DNA of 11,062 bases from Clostridia bacterium (GTDB lineage Bacteria; Bacillota; Clostridia; Christensenellales; CAG-1252): the NCBI GenBank assembly GCA_017455385.1, contig JAFTBD010000052.1:1-11062 (forward strand). Direction: 5' to 3'. The notes beneath the pieces were generated by a model that worked only from the letters and a program-made list of their open reading frames with translations, made no database searches and had not been told where the DNA came from. This document shows positions 1 to 5,401 of this stretch, in pieces; position 1 is the first letter of the stretch, and the number at the start of each line of letters is the position of its first letter. A program made the position numbers and the translations under genes.

Positions 1-14
1 AAAAGGTCACGATA

Positions 15-3000
15 ATGTTGCGTTCGATCGATATGTTGTACGAGTACAACAAGCAGGGACGTTCTTTTTGGGACGACTTCACCGGACTCCTTCGCGAAGT
101 CTCGGGGGATATCGTCGTGGAGAGCGGCGGGAAATTCCGCTTTATGTATTATCTCCCCTCCGAGAACGAAGAAGATCTCCTGACCCGGACGCTGGAGCTT
201 CTAACGAAATTGGGACAGGATCCTCTGATCTTCGTCATCACGATCTCCGATATGAAAGCGTCGGATATCGAGCGCTTGAAGAGCGAGAACGTAGACGAGG
301 TCTCGTCGAGATCTTGGTTCGCCGAGGCGGAGAAGGAGATCATCGCGGCGGAGGCGGCTGCCATCGAAGAAGAGCAGCAGAGTGACCCCGAGCAGAGCGA
401 GACGCAGGAGGGCGAAACGCAGGAGAGCGCCGAGGGAGAGACGGAGGAAGCGGAGAGCCAAGAAGGGCAGGGACAGGGTTTCACCATCACGATCGAAGAG
501 TCTTCCGCCCCGAAGCGTCCTTTCCCCGGTCTTGGTGGGCTCGGCTCCGCTTTGGGAAAGAAACCGAGCGGCGGCAGTGGCTTCTCCTTTGAAGCGCAAA
601 CCGGTAGCGGCAGTTCGCCCGATCGCGCGGCAGTCCCTGCGCAAGCAGCGCCCCTCTCCACGGAGGCGGAGCGCATCGCGAATCTGAAAGGCGAGCTCCT
701 CAAGGTCGTGCGCGGTCAGCGCCATGCGGTGGACGAAGTGGTGCAGACCATCTTCGAATGCGACGCATTCAATCGTTATAATCCGGATCGCAAAGGTCCC
801 TTGGCTTCTTTCCTCTTTACCGGACCTTCCGGCGTGGGTAAGACCTTCCTCGCGGTGCAATGTGCGAAGCTCCTCGGCAGACCCTACACCGTGATCGATA
901 TGAGCGAATTCGCGGATTACTTCTCGAACGGGAAGTTCAACGGCGAGCATTCGCAACCCGCCATCGTGACTTCCTTCGTGCAGAAGAATCCGAATGGTAT
1001 CCTCATCTTTGATGAGATCGAGAAGGCGCATATCAATACCATCCATCTCTTCTTGCAGATACTGGATGCGGGCAGGTTGAGAGACAACCCCTCCAATTCG
1101 GAAGTGTCTTTTAAGGACACCATCATCTTCCTCACGACGAATGCGGGCGCCAGCCTTTACAGCGATCCCACTGTCGTGGATCTCTCGGGCGTGTCGCGTC
1201 GCACCATTTTGGACGCGCTGCGCACCGATACTTTGCCGGGCTCGCACGAGCCGGCTTTCCCGGAGTGTATCACGACGCGTTTCGCCAATGGGCACGTGAT
1301 CCTTTTCAATCATTTGGAGCCTTACGCCTTGATGCAGATCGTGCGGGATGAGATCGCGGAGCAGCTGGATCATTTCAAGCATTCTTCCAACGTGGACGTC
1401 ACCTACGACCCCGAGAAGCTCTCGGCTCTCGTCTTGTATTCGACGGGCGGGATCGCGGATGCGAGGACGCTCCGCGGCACGGCGAAGAATGTTCTCGTCA
1501 AGGAAGTATTGGACGTCGTGATGCAAATGTTCAAGATGGCGGGGAAGGACGTCGATGAGCTCAAAGAGATCGAGATCTCTGTCGAGCCGGAACAGTGTGG
1601 CAAAGACGTGCAGGCGCTCTTCACCGGTCACGACGTCACCCACGTCCTCGTCTTCGCGGATCAATATCTCATCGATAAGGTCGGCGCCGCGATGGATCAA
1701 TTCGGCACCCAATGTAATACGAAGTATGAGTTCGTCAGCGACGCGGATGAGTTCAAGCGCCGCGTGAGAGGTCTCGTCGACTTCGTCTTATTGGATCCTG
1801 CGGCAGGTAGCCGTCCGATGGATAGAAAACCGAATGATATCGAAGATATCGATGCGGAAGGTATCGACCTCTTCGAGTATATGAAGTCCTATTATCCCAA
1901 TATGCCCATCTTCCTTTTGGACGTGCGCGGTCACGGTGACGAGGCGTTCTCTTCGCTCATCGCGAAGGGCGGCAGAGGCGTTGTCGCGCTCGATCCCGAG
2001 GATCCCGCCGCGTCCGGCGATAAGATCAAGAGCTTGTCTTTCAGCGCACTCGTCAATAACAGCACCTTCAATCTCGGGCGCTCGGGAAAGATGCTGACAT
2101 ATAACTGCTCGCAGTATAACGTCGACAATTCGAAAGTCCTCGTGGCTTTCGACAATATGTCGATCACCTATAACCCCTCGTCCGGCGACGGGAATATCCT
2201 CTTCGGCGGCAACGAGAGAAACGGCGTCAAATTCAGCGACGTCATCGGTTGCAAGAAGGCAAAAGAAGCCCTCGTCGACTTCTGCAAGTTCGTCGAGAAT
2301 CCCCGTGCGATGATCGCCAAAGGGAAGAAGATCCCGCGCGGCGTGCTCCTCTACGGACCGCCGGGAACGGGCAAGACCATGCTCGCGAAAGCCCTCGCAA
2401 ATGAGGCAAACGCGGCATTCATCCCCACCACGGCGACCGCTTTCTTCAATAAATACGTGGGAGAGAGTGAGAGGAACGTGCGCGATATTTTCCAACGTGC
2501 GAGAAAATATGCGCCCGCGATCATCTTCATCGACGAGGTGGATGCCATCGGACGTATGCGTACCGGTGAAAGCGGCAGCATCCATAATGAGGACGTTCTG
2601 AACGCATTTATCGCGGAGATGGACGGATTCGTCACCGATGACAGTCGTCCCGTCTTCGTCCTCGCCGCCACGAATTACGGCATTTCCGGACAGGCGCGCG
2701 TCTTGGATCCCGCTTTCGTTCGTCGTTTTGACAGGAAGATATATGTCGACCTTCCCAATACCGATGAGAGGAATGAGCTCCTGCTGAAAGAGCTCGCTCG
2801 CCACAGCGTGCATTTCGGAGAGAACCACGAGGCGATCGTGAAGAACCTCGCGGAGCGTAGCTCCGGTCTCAGCAATGCGGATCTCGCCAATATGCTCGAG
2901 ATATTCCTCCGCAGCTGTGAAGACAAAGAGCCGACCCCCGCGGCGCTCATGGATGCCTTGGATTCTTTCCGCTTCGGCGACGTCAATGAGATGAAAGCGT

Positions 3001-3497
3001 CGGATCGTAAGCAGACGGCTTGCCACGAGTCGGGACACGCGCTCGTCGCTCGTCTTCTCGGCGAGACGCCCGCTTTCCTCACCATCGTCTCGAGAGGGGA
3101 TTTCGGCGGATTTATGGAACATTCCCATGATGACAAGAAGAGCACTTACTCTTTCAAGGATCTGATGGATAAGGTGTGTATCTCCTTGGCGGGTCGTGTG
3201 GCGGAGCTCGAAGTCTACGGAACGGATCTCGGATTGAATAGCGGAGCGTCGTCCGATCTCGCGCATGCGAGATATCTCGTGAAGCTCGCCATCAACGAGT
3301 TCGCGATGGGCACGAAACTCTATGCCAAAGGCACGAACGAGGACTTCGAGGCGTTGATGCAGGAGCAATACGCACGCACCATCCGGCTCGTCAAGGATAA
3401 TCGTGCCGTCTTGGAAGCGCTGACCGACCTCTTGGACGATAAGAAGAGCCTCAATCAAGGCGAGCTCGACACCTTCTTCAAAGAGCAAGGGGTGTAA
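15..3497 (+). CDS. Clp-type AAA+ / receiver-like / FtsH-like AAA+ / M41 zinc metalloprotease fusion
   Basis: Predicted ATP-dependent unfoldase-protease of about 1160 residues. Seen in order: an unassigned alpha/beta N-terminal domain (about 1-112); an acidic Glu/Gln-rich linker (118-155) and a Gly/Ser/Pro-rich linker; a Clp-type AAA+ module (about 225-525) with Walker A GPSGVGKT (270-277), Walker B LIFDE (330-334), sensor-1 Asn376, likely arginine finger Arg422 and sensor-2-like ARTLRG; a receiver-like domain (about 543-675); an FtsH-like AAA+ module with GPPGTGKT (781-788), FIDEVDAIG (D840, E841), Asn887 and RRFDR (903-907); and an M41 peptidase with HESGH (1004-1008) and SGASSD, whose Asp1081 matches the third zinc ligand of FtsH. 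No segment is hydrophobic enough to span a membrane, so it is probably cytosolic. Start: ATG at 15 has only a weak AAAGG at 2-6, and the frame is open back to base 1 (reading K-V-T-I), so the true start may lie just outside the window. The catalytic class is clear; substrates are unknown. Confidence 0.93.
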   Translation: MLRSIDMLYEYNKQGRSFWDDFTGLLREVSGDIVVESGGKFRFMYYLPSENEEDLLTRTLELLTKLGQDPLIFVITISDMKASDIERLKSENVDEVSSRSWFAEAEKEIIAAEAAAIEEEQQSDPEQSETQEGETQESAEGETEEAESQEGQGQGFTITIEESSAPKRPFPGLGGLGSALGKKPSGGSGFSFEAQTGSGSSPDRAAVPAQAAPLSTEAERIANLKGELLKVVRGQRHAVDEVVQTIFECDAFNRYNPDRKGPLASFLFTGPSGVGKTFLAVQCAKLLGRPYTVIDMSEFADYFSNGKFNGEHSQPAIVTSFVQKNPNGILIFDEIEKAHINTIHLFLQILDAGRLRDNPSNSEVSFKDTIIFLTTNAGASLYSDPTVVDLSGVSRRTILDALRTDTLPGSHEPAFPECITTRFANGHVILFNHLEPYALMQIVRDEIAEQLDHFKHSSNVDVTYDPEKLSALVLYSTGGIADARTLRGTAKNVLVKEVLDVVMQMFKMAGKDVDELKEIEISVEPEQCGKDVQALFTGHDVTHVLVFADQYLIDKVGAAMDQFGTQCNTKYEFVSDADEFKRRVRGLVDFVLLDPAAGSRPMDRKPNDIEDIDAEGIDLFEYMKSYYPNMPIFLLDVRGHGDEAFSSLIAKGGRGVVALDPEDPAASGDKIKSLSFSALVNNSTFNLGRSGKMLTYNCSQYNVDNSKVLVAFDNMSITYNPSSGDGNILFGGNERNGVKFSDVIGCKKAKEALVDFCKFVENPRAMIAKGKKIPRGVLLYGPPGTGKTMLAKALANEANAAFIPTTATAFFNKYVGESERNVRDIFQRARKYAPAIIFIDEVDAIGRMRTGESGSIHNEDVLNAFIAEMDGFVTDDSRPVFVLAATNYGISGQARVLDPAFVRRFDRKIYVDLPNTDERNELLLKELARHSVHFGENHEAIVKNLAERSSGLSNADLANMLEIFLRSCEDKEPTPAALMDALDSFRFGDVNEMKASDRKQTACHESGHALVARLLGETPAFLTIVSRGDFGGFMEHSHDDKKSTYSFKDLMDKVCISLAGRVAELEVYGTDLGLNSGASSDLAHARYLVKLAINEFAMGTKLYAKGTNEDFEALMQEQYARTIRLVKDNRAVLEALTDLLDDKKSLNQGELDTFFKEQGV

Positions 3498-3520
3498 GCC
3501 GCGACTTTACAAGCGAAAAG

Positions 3521-3553
3521 GAGAGACAGGCAAAAGTCTGTCTCTCTTTTCTT
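3521..3553. terminator. Bidirectional intrinsic terminator between convergent genes
   Basis: A perfect 9-bp stem (GAGAGACAG at 3521-3529 with CTGTCTCTC at 3538-3546) encloses an 8-base loop. It is followed by TTTTCTTT on the plus strand, and on the minus strand by CTTTTCGCTT. It sits 23 bases after the stop of the protease gene and 21 bases after the stop of the minus-strand PPOx-fold gene, so it can end transcription from both sides. Confidence 0.85.
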
Positions 3554-3567
3554 TAGCTCGATACGAT

Positions 3568-4044
3568 CTACTTTTCCTTCACTCGTTTCCCGCTGATGTG
3601 GTCGATGCTCATCTTCAGGAGGAGAGTGGAAGCGGCGTATTTCTCGATCTCATCTCGAATGTACGCTGCGTCGGTCGTGAATTTCGACGAGAGAAGCTCT
3701 GAGATCCTTTCTATCTCCGCGAGGTCTTCCGTCATCTCGATGCGCCCGAAGACCACGATGCTCCTGACTGTCAGCCACCATTCGCCTTCCTGTCGAACGC
3801 CGTTTTCCGTCACGACGTAGCATACTTTATCATTTTGACGGAGGAGGTCGGTCTTGTAGCCGATTTTGCCGCAATGGAAATAAACCTTGCCGCTTGCGGG
3901 GTCATAGCAATGGTTGAGCGGGATGGCGTAAGGATAACCGTCTTCACCCGCCATAGAGAGGACACCGCGCGTTTCTTTTATCAATAATTCGATGCATTCA
4001 CTCTCTGGGATTTTCTGCTTGATACGGGTTAATTCGCGAAACAT
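3568..4044 (-). CDS. NimA-type pyridoxamine 5'-phosphate oxidase-fold flavoprotein
   Basis: Predicted 158-residue split-barrel protein of the pyridoxamine-phosphate-oxidase-like superfamily, closest in style to the NimA/nitroimidazole-reductase-related group. These proteins bind FMN or a related cofactor in the cytosol. Seen: the N-terminal helix region with ECIELL; the strand-turn RGVLSMAGEDGYPYAIPLN (26-44); then KVYFHCGKIGYKTDLL, with His57 at the position of the conserved NimA histidine; then NDKVCYVV. Length is normal for the family. A TTG 15 bases upstream is in frame, but ATG at 4044 is preferred because AAGGAG lies 6 bases before it. It follows the LURP-one-related gene on the same strand, with an intrinsic terminator in between. 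I see no convincing promoter of its own. Family membership is confident. Nitroimidazole resistance should not be assumed, since most homologues are uncharacterised housekeeping or redox proteins. Confidence 0.88.
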   Translation of the reverse strand: MFRELTRIKQKIPESECIELLIKETRGVLSMAGEDGYPYAIPLNHCYDPASGKVYFHCGKIGYKTDLLRQNDKVCYVVTENGVRQEGEWWLTVRSIVVFGRIEMTEDLAEIERISELLSSKFTTDAAYIRDEIEKYAASTLLLKMSIDHISGKRVKEK

Positions 4045-4050
4045 AGTTGT

Positions 4051-4056
4051 CTCCTT
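4051..4056 (-). promoter_or_regulatory. Ribosome binding site that sets the PPOx-fold gene start
   Basis: AAGGAG on the minus strand, 6 bases upstream of ATG at 4044. It supports this ATG over the upstream in-frame TTG at 4059, which would overlap the site. Confidence 0.85.
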
Positions 4057-4085
4057 CAAGGGTTTTGACAGGGGAGTGCGGGTAT

Positions 4086-4109
4086 AAAAAAGCCCCTCAA
4101 ATGAGGGGC
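4086..4109 (-). terminator. Intrinsic terminator after the LURP-one-related gene
   Basis: On the minus strand, a perfect 7-bp GC-rich stem (GCCCCTC at 4109-4103 with GAGGGGC at 4098-4092) has a 4-base loop and runs straight into six T residues. It begins 10 bases after the TGA of the LURP-one-related gene and lies upstream of the PPOx-fold gene, so it should stop or reduce read-through into that gene. Confidence 0.9.
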
Positions 4110-4119
4110 GAGACTTGTA

Positions 4120-4629
4120 TCAGGTCTCTTGGTTCGCGACATTGTCGTAGTAATTATCCAGCGCGATGACGAAAGCGATATAGAATGCCGCATTGTCGGT
4201 GAGATCGGTCTCGAGCCAGAAAGAGTCCTTGATGAGGTTGAAATTCCTTCTGACATGCGCTACGGGCACTCCGTTATCCAGGATGTCGTAGTGTCTGCCG
4301 ATGTAGTCGCCTTGGATGGAATAATTGTGTCCGGTGCCTTCGTCCATCATAATGATCTCGAAGTTCTGCCTGAAAGAGAAGAAGGACTTTTTCTTGATCA
4401 TCAGTATCTTCTTGCCCGTCGCGTCCATCAGATAGACCTTCGGAAGTAAGAAGAAAAAGAACTTATTCCGTACCGAATAGAGAACGTCTTTGCCGAGGGT
4501 GCGGATGTATTTCTTCTTCGTGAAGGTGAGAAGTTTGCCTTTTACGTAGAAGAGGTCGTTGCCGGCTTCGTCCTTCACGGTGCTGCCGCCGCCGATGGAA
4601 AAGATCTTGTTTTTGATAACGTATTTCAT
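4120..4629 (-). CDS. LURP-one-related (LOR/DUF567, YxjI-like) family protein
   Basis: A 169-residue protein resembling the LURP-one-related family, a tubby-like beta-barrel fold also found in Bacillus YxjI. Seen: the opening MKYVIKNKIFSIGGG; the repeated strand pattern in which DEAGNDLFYVKGKLL is followed by a basic KKKY turn; VYLMDATGKKILMIKKK, the typical second half-repeat; and a C-terminal part with VAHVRRNFNLIKDSFWLE and a final hydrophobic segment ending in ALDNYYDN, matching the helix that fills the barrel in this fold. Length is in the normal range. ATG at 4629 is preceded by GGGAGG with 5-base spacing. It has its own promoter-like sequence upstream and a strong terminator downstream, so it probably makes a monocistronic transcript. 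Molecular function is unknown for bacterial members; lipid or membrane association has been suggested by fold similarity only. Confidence 0.87.
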   Translation of the reverse strand: MKYVIKNKIFSIGGGSTVKDEAGNDLFYVKGKLLTFTKKKYIRTLGKDVLYSVRNKFFFFLLPKVYLMDATGKKILMIKKKSFFSFRQNFEIIMMDEGTGHNYSIQGDYIGRHYDILDNGVPVAHVRRNFNLIKDSFWLETDLTDNAAFYIAFVIALDNYYDNVANQET

Positions 4630-4662
4630 AGTAACCTCCCGTTGATCTCATAGACCTTCTTT

Positions 4663-4692
4663 ATAATATCATATTTTTGACTATTTTATCAA
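4663..4692 (-). promoter_or_regulatory. Sigma-70/SigA-type promoter of the LURP-one-related gene
   Basis: On the minus strand, TTGATA (4692-4687) and TATTAT (4668-4663) are separated by 18 bases in an AT-rich stretch. The -10 ends about 33 bases before ATG at 4629. This is inferred from consensus match only. It lies in the 87-base gap after the cupin gene. Confidence 0.6.
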
Positions 4693-4716
4693 CAGGGGAA
4701 CGAAAAAAATGCGAGT

Positions 4717-5133
4717 TTATTCGTTTTCTTCGAGGTCGGCATCGAATTTCGTCCTTTGCGCGGTGCCGACGGGGTGCTTGGGCGGGGCATAGACGGAGTA
4801 GAGTTTGAGAGGGACGTTTCGCCTGTTCAGGACGTTATGATAGGTGCCTGCGGGGATCACGATCGCCGAGGATGCGTCCGCCTCTCCGAGATAGGATACG
4901 TTCTTCTTCTCGGTGCCGACATAGACAGAGCCGACGCCGTATTCCACACGCAGGAATTGGTCGAGGTCTTCATGCACTTCCAGTCCGATCTCGCCCCCTG
5001 CGGGGATGCACATCACGGTGATCTGCAGGTGCTTTCCCGTCCAGATCTCGCGTCTGTACCAGTCGTTACATAGGGTGGCTTTATGTATGTTGATGATGGC
5101 GGGAGCGCCGTTGGTTCTTTCCGTTTCTTCCAT
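4717..5133 (-). CDS. Single-domain cupin protein
   Basis: Predicted 138-residue RmlC-like cupin beta-barrel, probably metal-binding and cytosolic. Seen: the FRREIW-like lead NDWYRREIWTGKHLQITVM; cupin motif 1 as PAGGEIGLEVHEDLDQFLR, with Glu52, His54 and Gln59 as candidate ligands; and motif 2 as IPAGTYHNVLN with His99. The first motif departs from the textbook HxH...E pattern, having Glu in place of the first His and Gln in place of Glu, so metal binding is likely but not certain. The start is ATG 5133, with GGAGG 5 bases upstream; a longer in-frame extension to 5220 lacks such a site and crosses the promoter-like sequence, so it was rejected. No strong terminator is visible after the stop, so transcripts may run on into the LURP-one-related gene. 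The enzymatic role is unknown. Confidence 0.88.
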   Translation of the reverse strand: MEETERTNGAPAIINIHKATLCNDWYRREIWTGKHLQITVMCIPAGGEIGLEVHEDLDQFLRVEYGVGSVYVGTEKKNVSYLGEADASSAIVIPAGTYHNVLNRRNVPLKLYSVYAPPKHPVGTAQRTKFDADLEENE

Positions 5134-5138
5134 AAGTT

Positions 5139-5143
5139 CCTCC
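5139..5143 (-). promoter_or_regulatory. Ribosome binding site that sets the cupin gene start
   Basis: GGAGG on the minus strand, 5 bases before ATG at 5133. It decides for the shorter 138-residue product, in which the conserved cupin domain begins almost at once. Confidence 0.85.
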
Positions 5144-5160
5144 GATTTTTTTGATACTGT

Positions 5161-5190
5161 ACTATATGCCGAGCGGCTTTCGTCTGTTAA
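5161..5190 (-). promoter_or_regulatory. Candidate promoter of the cupin gene
   Basis: On the minus strand, TTAACA (5190-5185) and TATAGT (5166-5161) are spaced by 18 bases. The -10 lies 27 bases before ATG 5133. The match is moderate and based on consensus only. Confidence 0.45.
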
Positions 5191-5354
5191 AACGGCGCTT
5201 TTCTTTGCCTGATGCGGCACGAATTTTTTCTTGTAATATTCGGATAAACCGAGAAATATCGCGTTTTATCGATCGCGCGTCTCGGCGCCCGATCTTACGT
5301 CCGTGTGCGGGTGAGCGAGCGGGCAAAAAGAATTATTAAAAAATGTTAAGTTTA

Positions 5355-5383
5355 TTGTTTACACGCGCGTCGTATGGTAGAAT
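5355..5383 (+). promoter_or_regulatory. Candidate promoter of the large surface protein gene
   Basis: TTGTTT (5355-5360) and TAGAAT (5378-5383) are spaced by 17 bases. An A/T-rich run just upstream (about 5331-5356) could act as an UP-element. The following GAGGTG at 5393-5398 is the ribosome binding site for ATG 5402. The rest of the 268-base divergent gap (5134-5401) holds no gene or clear RNA structure that I can support. Confidence 0.5.
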
Positions 5384-5401
5384 GTATTTTGTGAGGTGCG
5401 T

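Noticed and set aside
201..1712. Long minus-strand open frame (503 codons) opposite the protease gene
   Set aside because: It lies wholly antisense to a gene with clear conserved motifs. Its composition is dominated by Arg, Asp, Glu, Leu and His, as expected from the complement of this codon usage, and it shows no domain motif.
1788..3488. Second long minus-strand open frame (566 codons) opposite the protease gene
   Set aside because: Same reason: it is an antisense shadow of the FtsH-like and M41 regions, rich in Arg/Glu/Ile/His with no recognisable motif.
4701..4716. Run of seven T on the minus strand after the cupin stop as a possible terminator
   Set aside because: There is no stable GC-rich stem directly before the T run, so it does not meet the usual form of an intrinsic terminator.
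5134..5220. N-terminal extension of the cupin protein to an upstream start at 5220
   Set aside because: ATG 5133 has a GGAGG at ideal spacing, the extension is not cupin-like, and it overlaps the promoter-like sequence.
5240..5252. Small inverted repeat TCGG-N5-CCGA in the divergent intergenic region
   Set aside because: Only 4 bp of stem with no T tract and no second copy. It is too short to call an operator, terminator or RNA element.
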